A stretch of DNA of 64,000 nucleotides, taken from positions 124,001 through 188,000 of the forward strand of contig JAXHUM010000054.1 in assembly GCA_034189325.1 (NCBI GenBank). The letters run 5' to 3'. Positions within the stretch are counted from its first letter, which is position 1, and every line of letters starts with the position of its first letter. The DNA comes from JAXHUM01 sp034189325. GTDB taxonomy: Bacteria > Desulfobacterota > DSM-4660 > Desulfatiglandales > Desulfatiglandaceae. The notes below the pieces were generated by a model. The model had not been told where the DNA came from. It did no database searches and saw nothing but the letters and a program-made list of their open reading frames with translations. Positions 28,044 to 36,674 of the stretch are shown piece by piece. A program made the position numbers and the translations under genes.

Positions 28044-28373
28044 GGAGGTCACCATCTTAAACGACAGGCCTTTCATTGCAGGGGACCGCGGTCCCGGCCC
28101 GTCATCTCCTATGACCTTTTATCCGGATTTTCCATTTGACACGCTCAGGATCATAGCATAGTTTATTCGGGACCCATAAAGGGTCTTTTCGGTCTTTTTT
28201 GTGTTACGAAGAGAAATGAATCGTCGGAACATAGCATGGATAACTTCGGTTAATGCTTCTGCACGCCTAAATCCTCGATGATGGATAGATGTTATTCTCA
28301 TTCCGCTCGTCCTGTTCAGTCACTTTGCCCATGCTTGTACGAATGAGCATCATCACCGCACAAGACACTTAAG
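28044..28373. other. 330-bp intergenic region with a palindrome and a terminator
   Basis: No gene seen. It holds the 14-bp perfect palindrome GGGACCGCGGTCCC at 28082-28095, a TTGACA at 28136-28141 with only a poor -10 after it, and the terminator-like hairpin listed separately. The stretch 28200-28373 shows nothing further. Confidence 0.5.
28171..28200 (+). terminator. Rho-independent terminator-like hairpin
   Basis: GACCC (28171-28175), loop ATAAA, GGGTC (28181-28185), followed by TTTTCGGTCTTTTTT. The stem is short but GC-rich and the T-tract is interrupted. It suits the end of the ffh to unknown-protein transcript. Confidence 0.5.
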
Positions 28374-29219
28374 ATGATGAAAGTCAAATTTTGGGGTACA
28401 AGGGGATCTATCCCGGTCCCCGGCAAGGACACAACGATGTATGGTGGCAATACCACCTGTCTGGAGGTGGGCCTTGACAGCGGACGGAAAATAATCATTG
28501 ATGCGGGGAGTGGTATCAGGGCCCTTGGGGCGGCTCTTGCCGAAAATAATAAAAGCGTTGATATCCACCTATTAATAACCCATATTCACTGGGACCACAT
28601 CCTTGGATTTCCATTTTTTGCCCCTATTTATGAACCGGACACCCTGATATCTGTAGACGGGTATCCTTCGTGCATGAAGGGCCTGAGTCTGGCATTCGAC
28701 AATAAGCTGGGTGATGGTTTTTTCCCAATCAAATTTGAGGATCTCAAGGCCAAGATACATCACCTCGAGACGATCTCTCAAGGGCCGCTCATTATTGATG
28801 GTGTGGTGATTGAGAGCATCCCTCTTCGCCACCCACAGGGCGGGCTCGGCTTCCGTTTTCGAGAAGGGAATAAAAGCCTTGTCTTTATTACCGACAATGA
28901 GTTGCCGGGGGGAGAGGTTAAAGAATGCCCTGAAGAGTATGTCCAATTCTGCAAAGATGCCGACATCCTTATCCACGATGCGCAGTATACTCCGGAGGAG
29001 AGAGCCAAGCGCGTTGGTTGGGGCCATTCCGATTATCTGTCCGCCCTTCGCCTTGGCATATCAGCTCACGTGAAGCGCCTTGTCCTCTTTCACCATGACC
29101 CATGCCGAAAAGATCCCGAGATCGATTCTTTAAAGGCCTATTGCGAGGAGATTGCCGATAAGGAAAAGGTAGAGATCCAAGTAGATGCCGCCAAGGAGGA
29201 GAGTGAGTTCGTGGTTTGA
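28374..29219 (+). CDS. MBL-fold metallo-hydrolase
   Basis: 281 residues. Begins MMKVKFWGTRGSIPVPG, typical of PhnP-like and cyclic-nucleotide phosphodiesterase-like MBL proteins. The metal-binding HxHxDH is ITHIHWDHILGFPFF, a bridging Asp is in FITDNE, and a second metal His is in GWGHSDYLSALRLG. FHHDP near the C-terminus may supply another ligand. No signal peptide. It stands alone on its own transcript; mtaB follows after 79 bp. The substrate cannot be told. Confidence 0.85.
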   Translation: MMKVKFWGTRGSIPVPGKDTTMYGGNTTCLEVGLDSGRKIIIDAGSGIRALGAALAENNKSVDIHLLITHIHWDHILGFPFFAPIYEPDTLISVDGYPSCMKGLSLAFDNKLGDGFFPIKFEDLKAKIHHLETISQGPLIIDGVVIESIPLRHPQGGLGFRFREGNKSLVFITDNELPGGEVKECPEEYVQFCKDADILIHDAQYTPEERAKRVGWGHSDYLSALRLGISAHVKRLVLFHHDPCRKDPEIDSLKAYCEEIADKEKVEIQVDAAKEESEFVV

Positions 29220-29298
29220 CGGCCTTAACAGGATACGGCCAGCGCCCCCCATGCCAACACTGCACATGCCCGACCCCTGACATACTCGCCAAAAAGGA

Positions 29299-30624
29299 AT
29301 GACCCAATCATTTAAAATAATCACCTTGGGATGCAAGGTGAATCAGTACGAGTCGGCTTATCTAAAGGAGGCCCTTGTTCAAGGCGGGTGGAGAGAATCT
29401 CGTGACGGTGAGAGGGCCGACACGGTTATCATTAACACCTGCATCGTTACGAAGAGAGCGGCCCACCAGTCAAGGCAGGCCATTCGAAAGGCCGTCAGGG
29501 AGAGTCCAGGTGCTGTTGTCGCCGCTGTCGGATGCTACGCTCAGGTTTTCTTCGATGAGCTTGCGGCCATACCGGGGGTTCGACTCATTGCGGGCAATAG
29601 CCTGAAAAGAGATGTCCCGTCCCTTCTTATGAATGCCGGGACTTCCGGTCGCAGGATAATGGCCTCAAAAGCGTTTGATCCTCAGACACCTTTTGAATAC
29701 CTGCCGATAAGACGCCTGTCGGATCGCAGCAGGGCCTATCTCAAGGTGCAGGATGGATGCGAATCTTACTGCAGTTACTGCATTGTCCCCTACGCAAGGG
29801 GCCCCTTACGGAGCCTCTCGTCAAACAGGGTGTTATCTCAATGTGAGAGATTCGCACAAGAAGGGTATGGGGAGATCGTTCTTACAGGGATACATCTCGG
29901 CAGGTACGGCGGGGATCTCGACGACAGGACGACCCTGACAACGCTACTTCAGGCAATCGGGAGAGAGGGATTTCCATTTAGAGTCCGACTCAGTTCACTT
30001 GATCCTGGGGAGATCGATGCAGATATTATCGACCTGGCAGGTGCCGGGACATGGCTTTGTCCCCACTTTCATATACCTCTTCAAAGCGGTGATGATCATA
30101 TCTTGAGGCGGATGAACAGAAGTTATACGGGAAGAGAATTCTCATCCTTGGTTGAAGACATTAAAGAAAAGATCCCTACGGCAGCTATCGGTGTGGATGT
30201 TATGGCAGGGTTTCCTGGAGAAGATCATAGGGCCCATATGAACACGGTGTCTCTTATCAACGATCTCCCGATATCGTATCTCCATGTCTTCCCCTTCTCA
30301 CGGAGGAAAGGGACTCCTGCCTACAGCTTTGAAGGGCAGAATGACCCCTCCACAATCAAGGAGAGGGCGCAAGAGCTGAGGGCCCTTGGACAAATAAAAA
30401 GGCAGGCCTTTTATCGAGGCTGTCTTTACAAAACTTTTGAGGTGCTCGTGGAAGGAAGGGCTTTGAAGGATGATACGATGCTCAAAGGGACAAGCGACAA
30501 CTATCTCCCAGTGGTATTTACTCCGGTTCAGACGTTAAGACAGGGACGAGTGCCTGTCCTTATGGAACAGATAAGGGACGGCGCTCTTGTCGGAGGTGAG
30601 GTGGGCGGTTATGGGCCTGCTTGA
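29299..30624 (+). CDS. mtaB: tRNA (t6A37)-methylthiotransferase MtaB
   Basis: 441-residue radical-SAM methylthiotransferase that makes ms2t6A37. N-terminal UPF0004 domain with its three cluster cysteines in LGCKVNQYES, INTCIVT and AVGCYAQ. The radical-SAM CxxxCxxC is GCESYCSYCIVPYARGP, then GEIVLTGIHLGRYG and HFHIPLQSGDD. The TRAM domain at the C-terminus is short. The L-G-C-K-V-N-Q opening and length fit MtaB rather than MiaB or RimO. Confidence 0.93.
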   Translation: MTQSFKIITLGCKVNQYESAYLKEALVQGGWRESRDGERADTVIINTCIVTKRAAHQSRQAIRKAVRESPGAVVAAVGCYAQVFFDELAAIPGVRLIAGNSLKRDVPSLLMNAGTSGRRIMASKAFDPQTPFEYLPIRRLSDRSRAYLKVQDGCESYCSYCIVPYARGPLRSLSSNRVLSQCERFAQEGYGEIVLTGIHLGRYGGDLDDRTTLTTLLQAIGREGFPFRVRLSSLDPGEIDADIIDLAGAGTWLCPHFHIPLQSGDDHILRRMNRSYTGREFSSLVEDIKEKIPTAAIGVDVMAGFPGEDHRAHMNTVSLINDLPISYLHVFPFSRRKGTPAYSFEGQNDPSTIKERAQELRALGQIKRQAFYRGCLYKTFEVLVEGRALKDDTMLKGTSDNYLPVVFTPVQTLRQGRVPVLMEQIRDGALVGGEVGGYGPA

Positions 30625-30704
30625 GCGTAAAATGGATTTTTCCTCCCATCCCGGACAACTCTCGTTCCAACCCATCATGGCGAGACGCCTTTCTCTTGAG
30701 AGGG

Positions 30705-31553
30705 TTATGTTTTTTTTCGGTACTTTCTCGCCTTTTCCTTCCAGCCTTTCGGCCTTTTCCCCTTTTTTCTCCTGGTGAGATCAGGGTCTTTGAGAGGATC
30801 CAGGGAAAAGCTGCCGGGCGTGAAGTCAAGAGCCCTTTTTTGGAGTGGGTCCATGGGTGTCGGGCTCTGCTTTTTGGCTCGTTCCAGAGTCTTTTTTGGG
30901 ACCAGTGGACCGGCAATAAACTGAGGGGAAATCCCGGAACTCAGAAAGAGTCCTCCGAATTGATAAAAGGGAGTCCCTCGTTGCTGTGCTTCGGCGGCAA
31001 TCACTTCAATGATTACCGGGTTCTGATCGCGTCTCTTTCCAATTCTGAGTGCCAAGGCCCGATCGGGGGACAGGACAAGGGACCTTTCTCTATCGGCCCG
31101 AAGACCCTTATCCATAACAAAGGCGTGGGCCTTTGCTCGAATCGGTGTGAAGAGTATTTTCGGTAGCGATGTTTCCGTCCTGTTGATTGGGAGTGTCCAC
31201 TGCTGTTTTTTTGTCCTAATCCTGTTGCCTTCACACTGAAATAGGCTTCTATCCTGTCCCAACAGGACTTCGTTAATGTGTGACAGCCTCACATAACTCC
31301 AGCCCTCTTCTTCATGAATCGCCTTGAGAAGCTCTTTTAAGGTAATAAATCCCTCCATGTCCGGGACAAGGCCGAATTCATCCGGCTTGTGCCCAAGCAC
31401 GTAGGTCAGCAGGCGCGACAACCCGACAATCTTGATTTCGTGATTCCTCTTGCCCAGTTTATGCCTCCCTGAAAACGTACCTGCCTCAGTTCCTGACCCT
31501 TTCAAAAACAGTATCCTATGTCCATGTTCTGAGGTCAAGCCTCCACTGTCCAT
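30705..31553 (-). CDS. Divergent KptA/Tpt1-like RNA 2'-phosphotransferase
   Basis: Up to 282 residues. VGLSRLLTYVLGHKPDEFGL, FITLKELLKAIHEEE, GNRIRTKK, then MDKGLRADRERSLVLSPDRALALRIG and FYQFGGLFLSSGISPQFIAG follow the two-domain KptA plan in order. KptA removes 2'-phosphate from spliced RNA using NAD+. The Arg-His pair of the catalytic tetrad (RHxP) reads GHKP, the GHS turn after IRA is missing, and the HGT of the NAD-binding domain reads FTP. Activity is therefore doubtful. About 40 residues of uncertain value precede the core, so the true start may be later than ATG 31553 (TTG 31592 also possible). The tail is strongly basic (RRKKGKRPKGWKEKARKYRK). Confidence 0.65.
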   Translation of the reverse strand: MDSGGLTSEHGHRILFLKGSGTEAGTFSGRHKLGKRNHEIKIVGLSRLLTYVLGHKPDEFGLVPDMEGFITLKELLKAIHEEEGWSYVRLSHINEVLLGQDRSLFQCEGNRIRTKKQQWTLPINRTETSLPKILFTPIRAKAHAFVMDKGLRADRERSLVLSPDRALALRIGKRRDQNPVIIEVIAAEAQQRGTPFYQFGGLFLSSGISPQFIAGPLVPKKTLERAKKQSPTPMDPLQKRALDFTPGSFSLDPLKDPDLTRRKKGKRPKGWKEKARKYRKKT

Positions 31554-31719
31554 GGACAAATAGTACGTTAAGATCAATTTCCTGTGTGGCAAGGGTGTCT
31601 ACCGTCTCTGGATTGCAAGGAGTTTTTTATTCTGATAATGTGCTGGATAACAAATCGAGGCCCTTTTAGGGGGGCTTTCGAGATTGATCTAAAGTGGGCC
31701 ATTAGGCGTTGCCACGGGA

Positions 31720-34179
31720 ATGAAAACGTTGACCGAATACAATGCGACCTGTTTGAGAATAGCTGTTTGTGTCCCGGTGAGGGGGACCTTCCTCTACGTG
31801 GTGCCCCAGGCATTGGCTCCATGTGCCAATGTAGGGTGCCAGGTTATTGTGCCCTTTAAAAACCGGAAGGTCGAGGGATATATTCTTGAAAAAGTATCTC
31901 AAGCACAAGATCTGGAACTGAAAGAGATAGTGGACATTCCTCACAAGACCCCCCTTTTTCATAGTCAACAGGTAGCCTTCTTTGAATGGATCTCCGAGTA
32001 TTACATTCAACCGATTGGAAACATCATCCGGTCGGCATTGCCTGACGGCATGAAAATGGGCCTGTGCAAGTCCATCTTTTTAACGGAGCATGGATCGAGG
32101 GCCATTGAGGAGCTTGATCGTGATTCTGAAGATCGGGAAATCTTGTCATGGATCAGGGATCATCCAGGCAAAAGAGCGCCCTGGTCTTTTTCGAGGATCT
32201 CCGCCCTTGAGAAATTGAAATGGCTAAGCATTGAAGATGGAAAACCAAAAAGGAGCATGACCCCTCTCCTCCGAACGTTCGTGAGACCGAAAAAGGGCGT
32301 AGATCTCAAGGCTTTTCTTGAGCAGGATGAGGGGACTTTCAAGGCCAAAGGAGAGGTTGAGTTTCTGAAAACAGTCTTTTCTTCTGAGTCCATACGATTG
32401 AGTGAATTGTCTGCCAACTTTTCAAACGGCCGTTATCTCGTCAACAAATGGATCGGAAAAGGTGTCCTGGAAAGTTACAAAGAGAAACTCTGCCGGAGCT
32501 CCCTCGGAAATATCGTCTTTTCTTCTTCGCCTCCCCTCACACTCTATGGCCAGCAACGGGAGGCCCTTGATTCAATCACCGCAGCTTTAGACAAAAAGAC
32601 CTTTTCGTCTGTTCTTCTTTACGGCGTAACGGGGAGCGGCAAGACAGAGGTCTATTGTCGGGCCATCGAATACGCCTTTCGCTCCGGCCGCCAGGCCATT
32701 GTGATGCTCCCTGAAATATCTCTCGCCACCTATATGGAAAACATTTTCAGATCCCGCCTTGGTCATCGGATATCCGTCTACCACAGCGGACTGAGCTCGG
32801 GTGAGCGATTTGACCAGTGGATGAAAATAGTCAGGGGCGAAGTGGATCTCGTTATGGGGGCCCGCTCGGCCCTGTTTGCGCCATTACCCAGACTCGGTTT
32901 GATTATCGTCGATGAAGAGCATGACCCCTCTTTCAAGCAGGAAAACAATCCCCGATATAATGGAAGGGATATGGCCGTTGTGAGAGCCAAAATTGAGGAT
33001 ACCCTGGTGATACTCGGGTCTGGGACCCCATCGATTCAGTCTTATCAGAACTGCATGAACGGGCGATACCACCTGCTTGAGATGCCGGAAAGGGTTGAAA
33101 AGAGACCTCTCCCTGAGGTGGAGATCATTGATATGAAGACCCTCCCGGAGAGGCAACAGGGAAACAGGATGATCAGTCCGAGGCTTCATCAGGCTATTGA
33201 AGGGAATATTCGGTCGGGGGACCAAACGATCCTCTTCTTAAACCGAAGGGGTTTTCATCGCCTTTACCTGTGCCGCTTTTGTGGCCGGCACGTCCGTTGT
33301 CCCAACTGCGACGTGTCACTTACCTATCATTTGGAGAATGATCGCCTCTCCTGTCATTACTGTGGTTTCCACGCGGCAAAGGAGACCACGTGTGTTGCTT
33401 GCGGTCGCAAAGGACTGAAGGCCTATGGATTCGGAACGGAGAAGCTGGCGCATGAACTCAGGGAGCTTTTTCCATCGGCACGAATTGACAGAATGGATGC
33501 CGACAGCACCCGGAGGAGGGGTGAAACGCTCAGGATACTGAAGCGGTTCAGCAGACAGGAGACGGATATTCTGGTGGGGACCCAAATGGTCACTAAGGGA
33601 TATGATTTTCCAAAGGTGACGCTGGTGGGTGTTATCGCGGCGGATTTGTCCCTTGAATTTCCCGATTTCAGAGCGGGTGAAAGGACGTTCCAAATCTTGT
33701 CACAGGTGGCGGGCAGGGCCGGCAGGGGGCCGGCCAAGGGCAGGGTCATCATCCAGACCTTCAACCCGAATCATTACTCGATCAAGACAGCTGTGGACAA
33801 TGACTTTTTATCTTTTTTTATGAAAGAGCGGGAACTCAGACAGCAGCTTGGATACCCCCCTTTTTATCATTTGGCCTGTTTAAGGCTCCAGGGGAATGAC
33901 AAGGAAAAAACCGCCGGGGCAGCTCAAAAACTGGGACAGGATGTGAGAAGTGTTGTCAAAGGCAGCCATCAAATGAATAAAGACCTCATCCTTTTGGGAC
34001 CGGTCGAAGCGCCGATCGCCAAGTTGAAGGGGAAGTACAGGTGGCAAATGCTGGTCAAAGGCAGAACAAATGCAGCCCTCAAAGAGTTCCTGGTCCTTGT
34101 TGACAGGCAATTGGTAAGGCCACTTCAGACAAGGGGCCTTCAACTTATCTTGGATGTTGATCCCTATCAGATGATCTGA
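31720..34179 (+). CDS. priA: Primosomal protein N' (replication restart helicase)
   Basis: 819 residues. N-terminal 3'-DNA-binding domain (RIAVCVPVRGTFLYVVPQAL), helicase Walker A GVTGSGKTEVYCR, Walker B VDEEHDPSFKQ, and the zinc module CRFCGRHVRCPNCDVSLTYH with CHYCGF and CVACG. The later helicase motif is LVGTQMVTKGYDFPKVTLVG followed by QVAGRAGRG. All expected parts are intact. Its 3' end overlaps the convergent MEMO-family gene by 35 bp. Confidence 0.97.
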   Translation: MKTLTEYNATCLRIAVCVPVRGTFLYVVPQALAPCANVGCQVIVPFKNRKVEGYILEKVSQAQDLELKEIVDIPHKTPLFHSQQVAFFEWISEYYIQPIGNIIRSALPDGMKMGLCKSIFLTEHGSRAIEELDRDSEDREILSWIRDHPGKRAPWSFSRISALEKLKWLSIEDGKPKRSMTPLLRTFVRPKKGVDLKAFLEQDEGTFKAKGEVEFLKTVFSSESIRLSELSANFSNGRYLVNKWIGKGVLESYKEKLCRSSLGNIVFSSSPPLTLYGQQREALDSITAALDKKTFSSVLLYGVTGSGKTEVYCRAIEYAFRSGRQAIVMLPEISLATYMENIFRSRLGHRISVYHSGLSSGERFDQWMKIVRGEVDLVMGARSALFAPLPRLGLIIVDEEHDPSFKQENNPRYNGRDMAVVRAKIEDTLVILGSGTPSIQSYQNCMNGRYHLLEMPERVEKRPLPEVEIIDMKTLPERQQGNRMISPRLHQAIEGNIRSGDQTILFLNRRGFHRLYLCRFCGRHVRCPNCDVSLTYHLENDRLSCHYCGFHAAKETTCVACGRKGLKAYGFGTEKLAHELRELFPSARIDRMDADSTRRRGETLRILKRFSRQETDILVGTQMVTKGYDFPKVTLVGVIAADLSLEFPDFRAGERTFQILSQVAGRAGRGPAKGRVIIQTFNPNHYSIKTAVDNDFLSFFMKERELRQQLGYPPFYHLACLRLQGNDKEKTAGAAQKLGQDVRSVVKGSHQMNKDLILLGPVEAPIAKLKGKYRWQMLVKGRTNAALKEFLVLVDRQLVRPLQTRGLQLILDVDPYQMI

Positions 34180-35089
34180 ACAGGGCCGCGGCAAGATACC
34201 CCACGACCCGGTTGTGGTAGCCGGTGATATCGCCGGAATTTGCATAGTCCAAGATGTAGCTCTGATCAGCTCCCAGTTTTCGGGCCGTCAGCATGGTTGC
34301 GATGACAGGGCCTTGGCCGCAGGCCTCGCAATGACCTTTGGAGAGGGCCTTGTCAAGGGCTTCGGGATCAAAGGCCTTTGTATGTTTGATGAATTCCAGA
34401 TCCTTTTCTTTTGCCTTTTGATAGGTGTGATAGTGCGAAAGGTCGCTGCTGGCCAGTATCAACGTGTCTTCCGAACGGCCCAAGGCCTCAGCAAGTATCC
34501 TTGAAATGTCGAGACAGGTATTATAATCCTGTTGTCCCATAACAATCGGAACAATACTAAATTCGCTCAGAACGGTTTGCAGGAACGGCAACTGGATCTC
34601 CAGGGAGTGTTCCATTCCATGGGCTTGCGCAAGCCATCTGATGCAGGGTTTTCCAAGTTGGATGATTTTCTTGGCCATGGACAGATCGACAGGTACATCG
34701 CCTAAAGGTGTCCTGTAAACCTTCTGAAGATTGACCGATACTCCTTTGAATGTGGCCCTGTGACTTGGACCCACCAGAATGATTCGCCTGAAAGGCCTGC
34801 CCTGAAGAATCTTGTAAGCATGGGCCGCAACAGGGCCGGAGTACGTATAGCCGGCATGAGGCACAATAATTGCTTTCAATGTGCCTTTTACAGGAGGCGT
34901 TGCCGCTTCCGACAAAAGGTGCTCGACTCTCTTTTGCAGCTGATCTCTTGATCGAGGGTACCATTGCCCTGCAAGAATGGGGAGACGAACACTCTGTTTT
35001 TCCTCAGCCTTTATGCAAAGAGGGTACAAGGACATAAAGGCCAAGAGGATTGGTCCAAGAGTGATTAGTCTTACTGTATACCTGTTCAT
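34145..35089 (-). CDS. MEMO1-family protein (AmmeMemoRadiSam system protein B) with signal peptide
   Basis: 314 residues. The MEMO core is clear: PILAGQWYPRSRDQLQKRV, AIIVPHAGYTYSGPVAAHAY, RIILVGPSHRATFKGVSV, AQAHGMEHSLEIQLPFLQ and LASSDLSHYHTYQKAKEKD, carrying the histidines and Asp/Cys residues of the ring-opening-dioxygenase-like site (CEACGQGP). Unusually for this family, it begins with a typical signal peptide (MNRYTVRLITLGPILLAFMS) ending near IKA-EE, so export to the periplasm is predicted. The radical-SAM and AMMECR1 partners are not adjacent. Function in bacteria is unknown. Confidence 0.88.
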   Translation of the reverse strand: MNRYTVRLITLGPILLAFMSLYPLCIKAEEKQSVRLPILAGQWYPRSRDQLQKRVEHLLSEAATPPVKGTLKAIIVPHAGYTYSGPVAAHAYKILQGRPFRRIILVGPSHRATFKGVSVNLQKVYRTPLGDVPVDLSMAKKIIQLGKPCIRWLAQAHGMEHSLEIQLPFLQTVLSEFSIVPIVMGQQDYNTCLDISRILAEALGRSEDTLILASSDLSHYHTYQKAKEKDLEFIKHTKAFDPEALDKALSKGHCEACGQGPVIATMLTARKLGADQSYILDYANSGDITGYHNRVVGYLAAALFRSSDRDQHPR

Positions 35090-35300
35090 TGTGGAACCTC
35101 AAAACAACGGCCCTATTGTGTCAGTTTTGAGAAGATCTTTCAAGAGACGTTTGCTTTCTTTTGGGGGGGTACTATCCATGACAGAAAAAATGGGGCAGAA
35201 AAAATCTTGCCATGTCGCGGTCTAATGCGCTAGAAGAATCAGATGATCAGAGTGGTGGATAACACACTCTTTTACAGGCCTTTATTTGGAGGAGATCCTC

Positions 35301-35816
35301 GTGAATGATTTTAGAAGAATGACAATTTTTGTGACAGGAGTGTTCTTTTTTGCACTCATCATTTTTGGGTGCCAGAAAGAGACCGATGCGGATACCATTG
35401 GACCCGATTTCTCTCTTCTGGATTTATCAGGGCAAGAGAGGACCTTGGGAGAGTTTAAAGGGAAAGTGGTCCTTCTTGACTTCTGGGCGACATGGTGTCT
35501 TCCCTGCAAAATGTCACTTCCGAAACTTGTCAAACTGCAGAAGGAGAACAGGGATAAGGGGTTAATTATACTGGGGGTATCCCTTGATAATCCGGAGAGC
35601 ATGAGCAACAAAGACCTCCTGGTTTTTAAGGAAAAGAATAATATCAACTATCCTATTCTGAGGGCTAACCAGAAAATACTACAGGATTATTTCAAAGACA
35701 GCTCCATAGCCATCCCCACCCTCTTTATCATCGATCGGGAGGGTCGCATACGAGACAAAATTGTGGGTTATGAGCCTGGGGCTGTTGAAAAAGGCCTCCT
35801 AGACGTTTTGAAATGA
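35301..35816 (+). CDS. TlpA/ResA-like thioredoxin-fold lipoprotein
   Basis: 171 residues from GTG 35301, which has GGAGGAG 6 bp upstream; a TTG at 35286 is unlikely. A hydrophobic N-terminus ends in a lipobox-like IIFGC, so it is probably a membrane-anchored lipoprotein facing the periplasm. The redox site is WATWCLPCKMS, the cis-Pro is in IAIPTLFIID, and FSLLDLSGQERTLGEFKGKV is the AhpC/TSA-type opening. It would reduce disulfides or help cytochrome c maturation; no ccm gene is nearby. It overlaps the next gene as ATGA. Confidence 0.9.
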   Translation: MNDFRRMTIFVTGVFFFALIIFGCQKETDADTIGPDFSLLDLSGQERTLGEFKGKVVLLDFWATWCLPCKMSLPKLVKLQKENRDKGLIILGVSLDNPESMSNKDLLVFKEKNNINYPILRANQKILQDYFKDSSIAIPTLFIIDREGRIRDKIVGYEPGAVEKGLLDVLK

Positions 35817-36658
35817 TTATTGATTTTCATACACACCTGTTTCCGCCCTCCTTCCGGAATAGGCGGTCTGCCCTCTTTGCTGATGAATCCGCTTTTCAAT
35901 CGATGTATGATTCTCCTCAGGCCAGGCTTGCCGGCGGTGAAGAGACGATCCGTACGATGGATGAAGAGGGTGTGCAAGTGTCGGTCATTTTCGGGTTTCC
36001 TTGGGAACGGGAGGACAACTACCAGCGGCACAATGATTATATCCTCGAACAGGTGCATCGTTATCCCGGCCGGTTCGTCGGGTTTTGCTGTTTTTCCCCC
36101 CTGTCTCCTCAAGGACCACGAGAAGCGGAAAGATGCCTTCAGTCCGGCCTTTCCGGAGTGGGAGAGCTGGCGGTCTATGATTCGGGATTGACTCTCGAGG
36201 TGAGAGAAGGCCTGAAGGAGGTGATGGCGATCTGCGCCGAGTTTGATGCGCCTGTTTTGATCCACACAAATGAACCGGTAGGTCACATGTATGCCGGGAA
36301 AACAGCCATGAACCTCCGACAGATATATGCTTTTGTCAAGAGATATCCCTCCAATCGGATTATTCTGGCCCACTGGGGAGGTGGGATCTTTTTCTACGGC
36401 CTGATGAAAAAAGAGGTTAAAGATGTCCTGAAGAACGTCTGGTATGATACGGCCGCCTCACCCTATCTTTACACTCCCGATATCTACCGTGTCGCCGGTG
36501 AAATCATCGGTTTTGATAAGATCCTCTTTGGGAGTGATCATCCCCTTCTAAGACCTCAGCGATACTTCCGGGAAATAGATCAGGCAGGTCTTTCTCAAAA
36601 TCTTGTGGATCAGATCAGAGGAGAAAATGCGGCTCGCCTCCTCAGGATGTCAGGCTAG
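35813..36658 (+). CDS. Amidohydrolase-family (PF04909) metal-dependent hydrolase
   Basis: 281 residues. Begins MIIDFHTHLFP with the HxH metal site, then VLIHTNEP, ILAHWGGGIFFY and FGSDHPLLRPQRYF with the remaining His and Asp, and ends with GENAARLL, the usual finish of the Amidohydro_2 fold. Relatives include ACMSD-type decarboxylases and uncharacterised hydrolases; no substrate can be assigned. The ATG overlaps the stop of the TlpA-like gene, so the two are translationally coupled although one is an exported lipoprotein and this one is cytoplasmic. Confidence 0.85.
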   Translation: MIIDFHTHLFPPSFRNRRSALFADESAFQSMYDSPQARLAGGEETIRTMDEEGVQVSVIFGFPWEREDNYQRHNDYILEQVHRYPGRFVGFCCFSPLSPQGPREAERCLQSGLSGVGELAVYDSGLTLEVREGLKEVMAICAEFDAPVLIHTNEPVGHMYAGKTAMNLRQIYAFVKRYPSNRIILAHWGGGIFFYGLMKKEVKDVLKNVWYDTAASPYLYTPDIYRVAGEIIGFDKILFGSDHPLLRPQRYFREIDQAGLSQNLVDQIRGENAARLLRMSG

Positions 36659-36674
36659 CCGTCACGCCTTCGGC

